Assembly (NCBI GenBank): GCA_012522045.1
Contig: JAAYLC010000130.1
Location: forward strand, 1-58,502
DNA: 58,502 nucleotides
DNA from: Bacteroidota bacterium
GTDB lineage: Bacteria; Bacteroidota; Bacteroidia; Flavobacteriales; Flavobacteriaceae
Reading direction: 5' to 3'
This document shows, one piece after another, positions 17,486 through 27,955 of the stretch. The notes beneath the pieces are model-generated. The model saw only the letters and a program-made list of their open reading frames with translations. It had not been told where the DNA came from and ran no database searches. Position numbers and translations under genes: made by a program. The stretch's first letter is position 1. The number at the start of each line of letters is the position of its first letter.

Positions 17486-18400
17486 TTACTTTCTTTCTAA
17501 GGGCAAGGTCGTACAACGTAACAATCCACCTTGTTTTCCTATTTCTGAATAAGGAACTTCCTCAACTTTAAAGTGATTTTTATGCAGCCAATCATTTAAT
17601 CTGTCAAAGTTTTTTTCTGAAATCACCACATCAGGCGCAAGTGAAAAAATATTGCTGGTCATATCGTACATTTCCTTTTTTGAAATGTGAAAACAATTTT
17701 CTTTTCCAAAATAATTCACAAGCCATTCGTATTCTTCTTCAACTAAAAAACCTTCTTTATGAATAATGGCTTTTCCTTGACCCAAAGGTTGAAAACAACA
17801 ATCCAGATGCAAAGCATTTTCTTCTGCAATGGTGTTGCTCTTTTTTAAACTGAATGTTTTTACTTTCTTGTGAGGAAACAATTTTTGAAGATGTGCTGCG
17901 CCTTTTAAATTTGTACGCGCAGTGATAAAATCAGCATAATTTTCGCCGTAATAAGTTCCCACAAAAATATAATCTCCCCAAGGCATCACGTCTCCGCCCT
18001 CGATATGAGCGGCTTCCGGAAAATAGAGTACTTTATCAGGATGTATTTGATTAATTATAGGCTTCATAGCTTCTATCTCTCGCGACCTGTCTTCCAGAAT
18101 GTTAGCAATCATGAATTTATCATCAATAACAAATGCGACGTCTCTGGAAAAAATCTGATTGTAATCTTCAATCAGTTCCGGGCGATAAACAGTCACTCCA
18201 TACTTTTGAAAGACTTGGTTTAAAGCTTCCATCTCTTGTACCATGTCTTCATCTTTCGGATAAGTTCCTGCTTTGATATGTGCTGCGGACTTGGGATCGT
18301 ATGCATCTTTCAATTCGGGAACCGGACCGCTGCTGTCTGCTCTGCCCAACACCACGCGTTCCAGCGGGGCTATTTCGTCTTGTATATTTAACCTAATCAT
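17486..18400 (-). CDS. amidinotransferase-fold hydrolase, dimethylargininase (DDAH)-like
   Basis: 304 residues. The guanidine-modifying fold is recognised from FSRDVAFVID, HIEGGDVMPWGDYIF (about 132-146), the catalytic His in NALHLDCC, and the nucleophile Cys296 in GGLLRCTTLPL near the C-terminus. The family comprises dimethylargininases and arginine deiminases, which hydrolyse (methyl)arginine to citrulline. The compact size and C-terminal LRCTTLPL favour a DDAH-like enzyme over classical ArcA (about 400 residues). The exact substrate is not readable. It follows gltA by 66 bases, most of which are occupied by a strong hairpin. Confidence 0.82.
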   Translation of the reverse strand: MIRLNIQDEIAPLERVVLGRADSSGPVPELKDAYDPKSAAHIKAGTYPKDEDMVQEMEALNQVFQKYGVTVYRPELIEDYNQIFSRDVAFVIDDKFMIANILEDRSREIEAMKPIINQIHPDKVLYFPEAAHIEGGDVMPWGDYIFVGTYYGENYADFITARTNLKGAAHLQKLFPHKKVKTFSLKKSNTIAEENALHLDCCFQPLGQGKAIIHKEGFLVEEEYEWLVNYFGKENCFHISKKEMYDMTSNIFSLAPDVVISEKNFDRLNDWLHKNHFKVEEVPYSEIGKQGGLLRCTTLPLERK

Positions 18401-18414
18401 TGCAGTAAATATAG

Positions 18415-18451
18415 AAAAAGCACTTCAAATACAATACTTGAAGTGCTTTTT
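18415..18451. terminator. bidirectional-looking terminator after gltA
   Basis: AAAAAGCACTTCAA (18415-18428) pairs perfectly with TTGAAGTGCTTTTT (18438-18451): a 14-bp stem, 9-base loop, with A and T runs on both sides. It lies 16 bases after the gltA stop codon and ends 15 bases before the start of the amidino-hydrolase gene. Confidence 0.85.
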
Positions 18452-18466
18452 TAGATAAAATTTTAT

Positions 18467-19753
18467 TTATCGATCTTCTAAAGGAATGTAATCTCGTTTA
18501 GTTTCTCCCACATAAATCTGTCTTGGTCTTCCAATAGGTTCTTTTCGCAATCGCATTTCTCGCCATTGTGCAACCCATCCGGGAAGACGTCCCAGTGCAA
18601 ACATAGGCGTGAACATTTCTACCGGAATTCCTAATGCACGATAGATGATTCCCGAGTAAAAATCCACATTGGGGTAGAGTTTTCTATCCACAAAATACGA
18701 ATCTTCCAAGGCTTCTTTTTCTAGCGCTTTTGCAATGTCTAAAACATCGTCTTCAATTCCCATGTTTTCTAACACGCTGTCAGCAGCTTTTTTGATAATT
18801 TTTGCGCGCGGATCAAAGTTTTTATAGACGCGATGTCCAAAGCCCATCAACCGGAAAGGATCGTTTTTATCTTTGGCTTTTGCCATAAATTTTTTAGTAT
18901 CACCACCATCAGCTTTAATCGCTTCGAGCATTTCTATCACGGCCTGATTGGCTCCTCCGTGAAGGGGTCCCCAAAGTGCAGCGATACCCGAAGAAATTGA
19001 AATAAAGAGGCCCGCGTGAGAAGAACCTACCATACGCACGGTTGAAGTGGAACAGTTTTGTTCGTGATCGGCGTGTAAAATCAACAGTTTATCTAATGCA
19101 TCCACAACAGTAGGATTGCTTGTGTAATCACCACTTGGAGATTTGAACATCATTTTGATAAAATTCTCAACATACCCGAGTGAATCACCGCCATAATCCA
19201 AGGGCAATCCCATGCGTTTTCTGTATGTCCAAGCTGTTAATACAGGAAATTTTCCTAGAATTTTTACGATGGCTTTATACATATCCTCTTCGCTTTCAAC
19301 ATTTACAGATGAAGGGTTAAAAGCAACCAAAGCAGCTGTCAAAGAAGAAAGAACACCCATTGGATGTGCAGATTTCGGGAAACCGTCTAAAATTCGTTTG
19401 ACGTCCTCATCCACATGAGATTGTGCTTTGATATCTTTATGAAACTTATCTAGTTGTGTTTTTGTAGGAAGTTCACCGAAGATAAGCAGATAACAGACTT
19501 CTAAAAAATTTGCTTTTTCAGCTAATTCTTCGATACTATATCCTCTGTATCTCAAAATACCTTTTTCGCCATCCAGGAACGTAATGGAACTTTCACAGGA
19601 GCCAGTATTTTTATATCCTCTGTCCAGTGTTACTACACCTCCGGTATCAGAACGAAGCGAGCTGATGTCTACCGCAATTTCTTTTTCTGTACCTTCTACA
19701 ATCGGCAAATCATATTTCTTGCCGTCAATTTCTAAAGTTGCTTTCTTTGTCAT
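18467..19753 (-). CDS. gltA: citrate synthase
   Basis: 428 residues, the length of hexameric type II bacterial citrate synthase. Catalytic histidines are in LHADHEQNCST and GFGHRVYK, and the Asp in PNVDFYSGI. The N-terminal domain carries RSDTGGVVTLDRGYKNTGSCES and ILRYRGYSIEELAE. The enzyme condenses oxaloacetate and acetyl-CoA at entry to the TCA cycle. It is read in the same direction as eno and carA but separated from eno by 129 bases and closed by the hairpin at 18415-18451. Confidence 0.97.
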   Translation of the reverse strand: MTKKATLEIDGKKYDLPIVEGTEKEIAVDISSLRSDTGGVVTLDRGYKNTGSCESSITFLDGEKGILRYRGYSIEELAEKANFLEVCYLLIFGELPTKTQLDKFHKDIKAQSHVDEDVKRILDGFPKSAHPMGVLSSLTAALVAFNPSSVNVESEEDMYKAIVKILGKFPVLTAWTYRKRMGLPLDYGGDSLGYVENFIKMMFKSPSGDYTSNPTVVDALDKLLILHADHEQNCSTSTVRMVGSSHAGLFISISSGIAALWGPLHGGANQAVIEMLEAIKADGGDTKKFMAKAKDKNDPFRLMGFGHRVYKNFDPRAKIIKKAADSVLENMGIEDDVLDIAKALEKEALEDSYFVDRKLYPNVDFYSGIIYRALGIPVEMFTPMFALGRLPGWVAQWREMRLRKEPIGRPRQIYVGETKRDYIPLEDR

Positions 19754-19882
19754 ATATCTCGTAAATACTCTTATTTTTAAATGAATGGCAATTTACTAAA
19801 TCAAAACGTGATTTTTAACAACTTCTTTTCTAATTGTTTGTTAAAAAGAACCGCTGTTATCGCATAAAGCACAAAATTGTGT

Positions 19883-21181
<1,299 letters not shown>

Positions 21182-21201
21182 TTATTTAGATTGTGATTAA
21201 A

Positions 21202-22323
21202 TTATTTCTTTAGATTTTCTATAAAATTATTCCATAATGATTCAGAATCAGTAGCTCCTTTGTGTGAGGAAGGATAATATTGAACTGAAAATGCTTTTCC
21301 GTTTTTTAAGCGTATCCCTTCCACACTTGAATCATTTAAATCGATATGTGTTAATTCCAATTCGGGATGAGATTCCAGTTCTTTTTTATTTACGCGATAC
21401 GCATGATTCTGTGCAGTGATTTCTGCGATTCCGCTCAGCAAATTTTTTGTGGAATGATTTAGACCGTGATGCCCGACATCCATCTTTTCAGATTTCACAC
21501 CTTTTGCCAGTGCCAAGAGATTGTGACCAATTCCTGTTGCAAACAGCGGTTTTTCGGTTTTAAGAATTTCCTGAATCAATGGAAGACTTTTGTTCATTTC
21601 CATCGGATTTCCGGGACCTCCGGAAATAAAATATCCATCCGGATTGAAATCTTGTAACTCGGAAAAAGGAACATGATGAGGAAATACTTTAATAAAACAC
21701 CCTCGTTTTACAAGAGGGTGTAGAAGATTTTTTTTCATTCCGAAATCAATGGCTGCAATCCTATATGCAGCATCTTCTTCTCCCATATTGTAAGTTTCTT
21801 TAATCGTATTGGAATCCAATAATTCTTCGGTGTTTGGAAGTTTAAATTCTTTAAGCTTATTTTTTAAATTTTCAATGTCATTTACCTCCGTAGATAGTAT
21901 CGCAGGCATCGACCCGTTATCACGAATGTGAGCTGTTAGTGCGCGCGTATCTACATCTGAAATTATCATCACATCATTTTCTTCTAAAAACTCTTGAAGC
22001 GATCCGTCTGCACCTTCTCTCGAATAAAACGCTCCAAAATTCCTCGAAATCAATCCTGATATTTTAGCTTTTTCCGATAAAATTTCATCTTTTTTAATTC
22101 CGTATCCACCGATATGAGCGGCAGCAGAAACAACGATTTTGCCTGCATAAGAAGGGTCTAAAAAGAAATCTTCATATCCTGACATTGCGGTCGTAAAACA
22201 AATTTCTCCAGTTACAGTTTTGGAAGTGTTTCCAACTGCAATTCCGTTAAAGAGCGTGCCGTCTGCAAGAAGAACAACGGCTTTTGTAGGGTTGTGAAAT
22301 TTCATTGAGTTTTTAGTTTTCAT
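21202..22323 (-). CDS. carA: carbamoyl-phosphate synthase small subunit, glutaminase triad lost
   Basis: 373 residues. The N-terminal CarA domain is present (GEICFTTAMSGYEDFFLDPSYAGK, IGGYG, DVDTRALT), and the C-terminal class I glutaminase fold has the oxyanion segment FISGGPGNP. The nucleophile motif FGICLGHQ is replaced by FATGIGHN at 261-268, putting Gly264 where Cys should be. The usual QYHPE is QYYPS, with Tyr350 and Ser352 in place of His and Glu. CarA normally releases ammonia from glutamine and channels it to CarB for pyrimidine and arginine synthesis; this one should be unable to do so. There is no frameshift. A candidate promoter lies upstream and eno follows. carB is not in the window. 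Confidence 0.9.
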   Translation of the reverse strand: MKTKNSMKFHNPTKAVVLLADGTLFNGIAVGNTSKTVTGEICFTTAMSGYEDFFLDPSYAGKIVVSAAAHIGGYGIKKDEILSEKAKISGLISRNFGAFYSREGADGSLQEFLEENDVMIISDVDTRALTAHIRDNGSMPAILSTEVNDIENLKNKLKEFKLPNTEELLDSNTIKETYNMGEEDAAYRIAAIDFGMKKNLLHPLVKRGCFIKVFPHHVPFSELQDFNPDGYFISGGPGNPMEMNKSLPLIQEILKTEKPLFATGIGHNLLALAKGVKSEKMDVGHHGLNHSTKNLLSGIAEITAQNHAYRVNKKELESHPELELTHIDLNDSSVEGIRLKNGKAFSVQYYPSSHKGATDSESLWNNFIENLKK

Positions 22324-22361
22324 TGTGTTTGAGGTGCTATGAGGATTTTAAAAAATTTTTG

Positions 22362-22369
22362 CAAAAATA
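22362..22369 (-). promoter_or_regulatory. candidate -7 box for carA
   Basis: Reads TATTTTTG on the minus strand (TAnnTTTG), 38 bases before the carA ATG and after the ribosomal operon terminator. A TTTG lies 14 bases further upstream, shorter than the usual spacer of about 20. Confidence 0.45.
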
Positions 22370-22508
22370 GTATAAAAAAGAAACAAATGAAAACCTGATT
22401 GTCCTCTTTTACAAACTTTATGAATTTAAGTGCTCTGTAGCTGTACACTTAAAGTAAAACCGATTTGTTAAAAAACCATAATCTTAAAAGATGATAAGCA
22501 TTTAAAAC

Positions 22509-22544
22509 AAAAAAAGACAAACCTAAAAAGATTTGTCTTTTTTA
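22509..22544 (-). terminator. terminator of the ribosomal protein operon
   Basis: AAAAAAGACAAA (22510-22521) pairs perfectly with TTTGTCTTTTTT (22532-22543) around a 10-base loop, giving a T run on the minus strand. It lies about 20 bases after the rplQ stop. Confidence 0.85.
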
Positions 22545-22564
22545 ATTCATCAACTTTATAAAGT

Positions 22565-23077
22565 CTATTCTTCTTCGTGAGAGGAATCGCCGGTTTTTTC
22601 TGAAGCATTTTCGGTTGCTGCTGTTGATACTGCTGCAGCTCCCGAAGCTGATTTACCGCCACCTCTTCGACTTCTACGAGTAGCCTTCTTTTTAGTAGCT
22701 TTAGCTGCATTGTACAACTCGTTAAAATCAACAAGTTCTATCATTGCCATTTCAGCATTGTCACCCAAACGATTTCCAAGTTTAATGATTCTGGTGTAAC
22801 CGCCCGGTCTGTCCCCTACTTTTGGAGCCACATTTCTAAAAAGTTCGGTAACCGCATCTTTTTGTTTTAATTTGGAGAACACAATACGTCTGTTATGCGT
22901 AGTATCTTCTTTTGATTTGGTCACTAAAGGTTCCACATAACGTTGAAGTACTTTAGCTTTGGCAACAGTCGTATTAATTCTTTTGTGCTCAATTAAAGAA
23001 CTAGCCATATTGGCTAACATAGCATTTCTATGAGCGGTTTTTCTACTTAGTGATTTGTTCTTTTTTCCGTGTCTCAT
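22565..23077 (-). CDS. rplQ: 50S ribosomal protein L17 with C-terminal tail
   Basis: 170 residues. The conserved L17 core runs from [21 protein letters not shown] to about residue 122 and includes [17 protein letters not shown] and [22 protein letters not shown]. After it comes a roughly 45-residue low-complexity tail: a Lys/Arg cluster ([13 protein letters not shown]), then Ala/Ser and finally acidic residues. L17 binds 23S rRNA near the exit tunnel. It is the last gene of the alpha cluster, 74 bases after rpoA, directly before the operon terminator. Confidence 0.96.
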   Translation of the reverse strand: MRHGKKNKSLSRKTAHRNAMLANMASSLIEHKRINTTVAKAKVLQRYVEPLVTKSKEDTTHNRRIVFSKLKQKDAVTELFRNVAPKVGDRPGGYTRIIKLGNRLGDNAEMAMIELVDFNELYNAAKATKKKATRRSRRGGGKSASGAAAVSTAATENASEKTGDSSHEEE

Positions 23078-23151
23078 GACCTTTTGTTTTAATCATCATC
23101 TCGCTACGACCCATTCTGAGGAGCAAAATATGACGAGTTATTTATTTTTTT

Positions 23152-24144
23152 TTAATCGCGATCTAATTTGTATTTGGATAAATCCATACCAAAATCAAGA
23201 CCTTTATTGCTTACAAGTTCTTCTAATTCTGACAATGATTTTTTACCAAAGTTTCTAAATTTCATCAAATCGCTTTTGTTATAGGTAACCAAATCGCCCA
23301 AAGTGTCTACTTCGGCTGCTTTCAAACAGTTCAATGCACGCACTGAAAGGTCAAGATCTACCAATTTGGTTTTTAGCAACTGACGCATGTGCAGTGATTC
23401 TTCATCGTAAGTTTCTGTTTGAGCAATTTCATCAGCTTCCAAAGTAATTCGCTCATTGCTGAAAAGCATAAAATGGTGAATCAAAGTTTTTGCAGCTTCC
23501 GTAAGGGCATCTTTCGGATGAATAGAACCATCAGTAATTATTTCAAAAACCAATTTTTCATAGTCTGTTTTTTGTTCTACCCTAAAGTCTTCAATACTAT
23601 ATTTCACATTTTTAATAGGCGTATAGATTGAATCTGTAAAGATAGTACCCAAAGCAGCATTTGATTTTTTATTTTCTTCTGCCGAAACGTAACCGCGACC
23701 TTTTTCAATGGTGATTTCCATATTGATATTGGTACCGGATTCCATATTGCAAATCACCAATTCTGGATTAAGAATTTGGAAACCTGAAATAAATTTTTGA
23801 AAATCTCCTGCGGTAATTTGTTCCTTTCCGGAGACAGAAATCGTTACAGTTTCGTTATCTATTTCGTCAATCTGTCTTTTAAAACGAATTTGCTTAAGGT
23901 TCAAAATAATTTCTGTAACATCTTCTACCACTCCTTTGATTGTAGAAAATTCATGTTCTACGCCTTCGATTCGTACCGAAGTTATTGCAAATCCTTCTAA
24001 TGAAGAAAGTAGCACTCGCCTCAACGCATTACCAATAGTAAGACCGTAACCGGGTTCCAAAGGGCGAAATTCGAATTTCCCTTCGAAATCGGTAGAATCT
24101 ACCATTATAACTTTATCAGGCTTTTGAAAACTAAATATGGACAT
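23152..24144 (-). CDS. rpoA: DNA-directed RNA polymerase subunit alpha
   Basis: 330 residues. The N-terminal dimerisation domain has [23 protein letters not shown] and the promoter-contacting C-terminal domain spans about 245-330 ([34 protein letters not shown]). It scaffolds assembly of beta and beta-prime and contacts UP elements and activators. It is placed between rpsD and rplQ, as in the alpha operon of most bacteria, 21 bases after rpsD. Confidence 0.98.
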   Translation of the reverse strand: MSIFSFQKPDKVIMVDSTDFEGKFEFRPLEPGYGLTIGNALRRVLLSSLEGFAITSVRIEGVEHEFSTIKGVVEDVTEIILNLKQIRFKRQIDEIDNETVTISVSGKEQITAGDFQKFISGFQILNPELVICNMESGTNINMEITIEKGRGYVSAEENKKSNAALGTIFTDSIYTPIKNVKYSIEDFRVEQKTDYEKLVFEIITDGSIHPKDALTEAAKTLIHHFMLFSNERITLEADEIAQTETYDEESLHMRQLLKTKLVDLDLSVRALNCLKAAEVDTLGDLVTYNKSDLMKFRNFGKKSLSELEELVSNKGLDFGMDLSKYKLDRD

Positions 24145-24165
24145 AATTGACTTTCTCTGTTTTTA

Positions 24166-24771
24166 TTATTTAGAATATAATTCAACGATTAGCTGCTCAT
24201 TGATATTTTCCGGAATTTGAATACGTTCTGGAATGGAAACATAGGTTCCTTCCTTTTTATCGTTATTCCAAGTAATCCACTCATATACATGAGATGAATT
24301 GCTCAAGGAATTGGTAATCAACTCCAATGATTTTGATTTTTCGCGAACGCCTACCACATCCCCGGCTTTAAGTTGATAGGACGGAATGTTGACTTTTTCA
24401 CCGTTTACGGTAATATGTCTGTGTGTTACCAATTGGCGGGCACTTGCACGTGTAGGAGCAATTCCCATTCTATAAACGACGTTATCAAGTCTGGATTCAC
24501 ACATTTGCAATAATACCTCACCGGTAATTCCCGGTGCTGAACTTGCTTTTTTAAACATATTACGGAATTGACGCTCTAAGATTCCGTATGTATAGCGTGC
24601 TTTTTGCTTTTCATTAAGCTGAATTGCATATTCCGATTTTTTACCGCGACGACGGCTGTTTCCGTGTTGTCCCGGTGGGTAATTTCTCTTTTCGAAAGAT
24701 TTGTCACTTCCGAAAATAGGTTCACCAAATTTTCTGGCGATTTTTGTTTTTGGACCAGTATATCTTGCCAT
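24166..24771 (-). CDS. rpsD: 30S ribosomal protein S4
   Basis: 201 residues. The N-terminal domain begins [20 protein letters not shown] and lacks a four-cysteine zinc site; the S4 RNA-binding domain is at about 90-155 ([37 protein letters not shown]). S4 nucleates assembly of the 30S body and in several bacteria represses its own operon. A 108-base spacer holding an inverted repeat precedes it. Confidence 0.97.
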   Translation of the reverse strand: MARYTGPKTKIARKFGEPIFGSDKSFEKRNYPPGQHGNSRRRGKKSEYAIQLNEKQKARYTYGILERQFRNMFKKASSAPGITGEVLLQMCESRLDNVVYRMGIAPTRASARQLVTHRHITVNGEKVNIPSYQLKAGDVVGVREKSKSLELITNSLSNSSHVYEWITWNNDKKEGTYVSIPERIQIPENINEQLIVELYSK

Positions 24772-24794
24772 ATAAAAATTGTTGTGAAGATAAA

Positions 24795-24836
24795 TGCTAA
24801 ATTAAGGTCATAATTCGCTTACGCAATCCTTTAGCA
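24795..24836 (-). promoter_or_regulatory. possible structured leader of rpsD
   Basis: TGCTAAA (24795-24801) and TTTAGCA (24830-24836) form a 7-bp perfect inverted repeat in the 108-base rpsK-rpsD spacer, the second-largest gap in the operon. A role as an S4 autoregulatory site is inference from where S4 acts in other bacteria. Confidence 0.3.
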
Positions 24837-24879
24837 CGTAATAACCTTCAGAATTATACTTTATTATTGATTATAAAAA

Positions 24880-25278
24880 TTAAACTCTTCGTCTTTTTGG
24901 AGGTCGACATCCATTATGCGGCATCGGAGTCACATCGATAATTTCAGTAACTTCAATTCCGGCATTGTGAATTAATCGAATCGCAGATTCTCTACCATTT
25001 CCGGGACCTTTTACATACACTTTCACTTTGCGAAGTCCTGCATCATGTGCAACTTTTGCACAATCTTCAGACGCTACCTGTGCAGCATAGGGAGTATTCT
25101 TTTTAGAACCTCGGAAACCCATTTTTCCGGCAGATGACCATGAGATCACATCTCCATTTTTATTTGTAAGCGAAACGATGATGTTATTAAAAGATGCATT
25201 AATATGAGCTTCGCCAATTGCATCTACAGCAACTTTTCGTTTCTTAACGGTTTTTGTATTTTTTTGAGCTTTTGCCAT
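24880..25278 (-). CDS. rpsK: 30S ribosomal protein S11
   Basis: 132 residues with the S11 core: [44 protein letters not shown] is recognisable in parts, and the C-terminus [13 protein letters not shown] is diagnostic. S11 lies on the 30S platform near the mRNA exit. Lys-rich N-terminus of about 15 residues. It follows rpsM by 53 bases. Confidence 0.97.
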   Translation of the reverse strand: MAKAQKNTKTVKKRKVAVDAIGEAHINASFNNIIVSLTNKNGDVISWSSAGKMGFRGSKKNTPYAAQVASEDCAKVAHDAGLRKVKVYVKGPGNGRESAIRLIHNAGIEVTEIIDVTPMPHNGCRPPKRRRV

Positions 25279-25331
25279 AACTTTAAGTGATTTAGCATTC
25301 GAATGAATTCATTCTTTCGAATCGGCTATTA

Positions 25332-25706
25332 TTATTTAGTTACTTTTTTCTTGTTAGCAACAGTTTTACGTCTTCCTTTACGAGTACGTGAGTTATTCTT
25401 TGTTCTTTGTCCGCGCAACGGAAGTCCGGAACGGTGGCGAATACCTCTGTAACACCCAATATCCATTAAACGTTTGATGCTCAAATGAACTTCACTACGT
25501 AATTCACCTTCGATTTTGTAAGCCCCTACAGCTTCACGAATAGCTCCGATTTCATCATCGTTCCACTCGTGAACCTTTTTGTCTTCGTCAACCTCGGCTT
25601 TTTTTAATATATCCTTAGCTCGGCTCTGTCCGATTCCATAGATATATGTTAACGCGATTACACCCCTTTTTTGTTTTGGGATATCTACACCTGCGATTCT
25701 TGCCAT
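25332..25706 (-). CDS. rpsM: 30S ribosomal protein S13
   Basis: 124 residues. [20 protein letters not shown] at the start and [18 protein letters not shown] near the end identify S13, which contacts the P-site tRNA from the 30S head and bridges to the 50S. The basic tail ([16 protein letters not shown]) is typical. The start is 2 bases after the rpmJ stop. Confidence 0.98.
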   Translation of the reverse strand: MARIAGVDIPKQKRGVIALTYIYGIGQSRAKDILKKAEVDEDKKVHEWNDDEIGAIREAVGAYKIEGELRSEVHLSIKRLMDIGCYRGIRHRSGLPLRGQRTKNNSRTRKGRRKTVANKKKVTK

Positions 25707-25708
25707 AA

Positions 25709-25825
25709 TTATCCTTGTCTTTGTTTAAATTTTGGATTCTTTTTGTTTATAACATATAGTCTGCCTTTTCTGCGAACAATTTTGCAGTCGGCACTTCTTT
25801 TCTTTACGGATGCTCTTACTTTCAT
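25709..25825 (-). CDS. rpmJ: 50S ribosomal protein L36, zinc-free form
   Basis: 38 residues, read from ATG at 25825: begins [20 protein letters not shown] and ends PKFKQRQG. Of the four zinc ligands (three Cys and one His) in the C+ type of L36, only Cys14 remains, so this is the zinc-independent C- form. L36 is a small 50S protein near the base of the L7/L12 stalk. It lies 73 bases after infA and 2 bases before rpsM, its usual place. Confidence 0.95.
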   Translation of the reverse strand: MKVRASVKKRSADCKIVRRKGRLYVINKKNPKFKQRQG

Positions 25826-25898
25826 CTCTTTTTGTTTTTGTTTGCTTGCGACTTCAAAAATCGCATTGTTTTTTATCCTTTTATGATGGATCGATTTA

Positions 25899-26114
25899 TT
25901 AATATCTGTATGTAATTCTTGCTTTTGTTAAATCGTAAGGGCTCATTTCAAGTTTTACCTTATCGCCCGGTAACAATTTAATATAATGCATACGCATCTT
26001 TCCGGATATGTGAGCAGTAACAATATGACCATTCTCCAATTCTACCCGAAACATTGCATTTGATAGTGCTTCTACTATCGTTCCATCTTGCTCTATTGCG
26101 TTTTGTTTAGCCAT
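25899..26114 (-). CDS. infA: translation initiation factor IF-1
   Basis: 71 residues, a single OB fold: [20 protein letters not shown] and [36 protein letters not shown] in parts match IF-1. It occupies the 30S A site during initiation. It follows secY by 22 bases, with no adk or map gene in between. Confidence 0.97.
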   Translation of the reverse strand: MAKQNAIEQDGTIVEALSNAMFRVELENGHIVTAHISGKMRMHYIKLLPGDKVKLEMSPYDLTKARITYRY

Positions 26115-26136
26115 TTTATTAGTTATTTTTTAATTG

Positions 26137-27480
26137 TTAAGCTACAGCTTTACGGTTTTTTCCGCTTTTCATAAGTCCGTCGTAATGACGATTTAACAAA
26201 TACGAATTAACCTGCTGCATCGTGTCAATCGCAACTCCTACCATAATGAGTAATGAAGTTCCTCCGTAGAACAATGCCCAACCTTGCTGAATTCCCATCA
26301 ATTTTACCACAAATGCGGGAAATACAGCTAGCAATGCAAGAAAAATTGAACCCGGAAGCGTAATTTGAGACATAATTCTATCCAAATATTCTGCTGTTTG
26401 GGTTCCCGGTTTAATTCCCGGAATAAATCCACCACTTCTTTTTAAATCATCAGCCATTTTATTTGTTGGAACTGTAATGGCAGTATAGAAATAAGTGAAT
26501 ATAATAATTAAAATTGCAAATACAATGTTATACCACAGTCCAAAGATATCACTAAATATCGATTGGATGCTTTGGGCAAATTCTCCGTCTGACAAACTAG
26601 CAACCGTCGAAGGAACGAACATAATTGCCTGTGCAAAAATAATGGGCATTACACCGGATGCATTTAATTTTAACGGAATAAACTGACGCGCTCCGAAAAT
26701 ATTTTTTTCAAAACCTCCGGAAGCTGTTCTACGTGCATATTGAACAGGTATTTTACGAACTGCCATAACAAGCATAACGGAAAGTAAAATAATTACGAAC
26801 CACAATACCAATTCAATTAAGATCATAATAAGTCCTCCGTTGGACTCAACAACTCGGGAAACAAATTCTTGAGCAAAGGATTGCGGTAAAGTTGCAATAA
26901 TTCCAACCATAATAAGAATTGAAATTCCGTTACCTACACCTTTGTCAGTAATTTTCTCTCCCAGCCACATTGCAAAAATTGTACCTGTAACGAGAATGAT
27001 TACAGAAGACACATAAAACATGACACTTTGCCCCATTATAAATGCTTCTGCAGGTACGCCCATTGCAGGAAGACCGGCCAGGTAACTAGGTGCCTGAACC
27101 AAACAAATTCCAATGGTTAACCATCGGGTAATTTGATTGATTTTTTTTCGTCCGCTTTCTCCTTCTTTTTGTAATTTTTGAAGATAAGGAACTGCTATCT
27201 GCATAAGCTGGACTACAATTGAAGCAGAAATATAAGGCATAATTCCAAGCGCAAATACGGAAGCATTCGCAAAAGCTCCTCCCGTAAAAGCATTTAATAA
27301 ACCTCCTAATCCGCCTCCTTCAAATCTTCCGGCGAAAGATGCCAACATGTCCGCGTCAATTCCCGGTAAAACTACTTGTGCTCCAAAACGATAAACCAGT
27401 AGCAATCCGAGTGTTAAGATGATACGTTCACGTAGCTCTTTAATTTTCCATACATTCTTTAAAGTCTCAATAAATTTCAT
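26137..27480 (-). CDS. secY: protein translocase subunit SecY
   Basis: 447 residues with about ten membrane helices. Landmarks: helix 1 ending in LLVYRFGAQVVLPGID, the plug-proximal Gly-rich stretch FEGGGLGGLLNAFTGGAF, and conserved cytoplasmic loops FGARQFIPLKLNASGVMPIIFAQ and RSGGFIPGIKPGTQTAEYL. It forms the SecYEG channel in the inner membrane. Position after rplO is standard for the spc operon. Confidence 0.98.
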   Translation of the reverse strand: MKFIETLKNVWKIKELRERIILTLGLLLVYRFGAQVVLPGIDADMLASFAGRFEGGGLGGLLNAFTGGAFANASVFALGIMPYISASIVVQLMQIAVPYLQKLQKEGESGRKKINQITRWLTIGICLVQAPSYLAGLPAMGVPAEAFIMGQSVMFYVSSVIILVTGTIFAMWLGEKITDKGVGNGISILIMVGIIATLPQSFAQEFVSRVVESNGGLIMILIELVLWFVIILLSVMLVMAVRKIPVQYARRTASGGFEKNIFGARQFIPLKLNASGVMPIIFAQAIMFVPSTVASLSDGEFAQSIQSIFSDIFGLWYNIVFAILIIIFTYFYTAITVPTNKMADDLKRSGGFIPGIKPGTQTAEYLDRIMSQITLPGSIFLALLAVFPAFVVKLMGIQQGWALFYGGTSLLIMVGVAIDTMQQVNSYLLNRHYDGLMKSGKNRKAVA

Positions 27481-27492
27481 CCTTCAAAGGTG

Positions 27493-27945
27493 TTATAGTG
27501 TTATGACCTCGCCGCCGACAGCTTCAATTGCTTCTTTTGCGGAGGCTGTAAATTTATGAGCGGATACCTTAAGCTTTGATTTAATCTCTCCACGTCCCAG
27601 AATTTTAACCAATTCATTTTTTCTGACGAGTCCCAGATTATATAAAGTTTCAAAATCTACAGTATCTGTTATCTTTTTATCATCTACTAACTGCTGAAGT
27701 GTATCTATATTGATTCCTTTATACTCAACGCGATTAACATTGGTAAAACCAAATTTAGGAATTCGACGTTGCAAAGGCATTTGTCCACCTTCGAAGCCGA
27801 TTTTCTTAGAGTATCCTGAGCGTGATTTTGCTCCTTTGTGTCCACGTGTAGAGGTACCCCCTTTACCGGAACCTTGTCCGCGACCTACTCGCTTGCCTTT
27901 ATTTCTCACCGAACCAGCGGCGGGTTGTAAGTTACTTAAATTCAT
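27493..27945 (-). CDS. rplO: 50S ribosomal protein L15
   Basis: 150 residues. The Gly/Arg-rich N-terminal region (KRVGRGQGSGKGGTSTRGHK) and GFEGGQMPLQRRIPKFGF are characteristic of uL15, which runs deep into 23S rRNA. It precedes secY by 12 bases. Confidence 0.97.
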   Translation of the reverse strand: MNLSNLQPAAGSVRNKGKRVGRGQGSGKGGTSTRGHKGAKSRSGYSKKIGFEGGQMPLQRRIPKFGFTNVNRVEYKGINIDTLQQLVDDKKITDTVDFETLYNLGLVRKNELVKILGRGEIKSKLKVSAHKFTASAKEAIEAVGGEVITL

Positions 27946-27955
27946 GAGTTATTAA

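Noticed and set aside
19870-19881. A small hairpin (CACAA/TTGTG) after eno.
   Set aside because: The stem is 5 bp with a 2-base loop and lacks a T tract, so it is not a convincing terminator.
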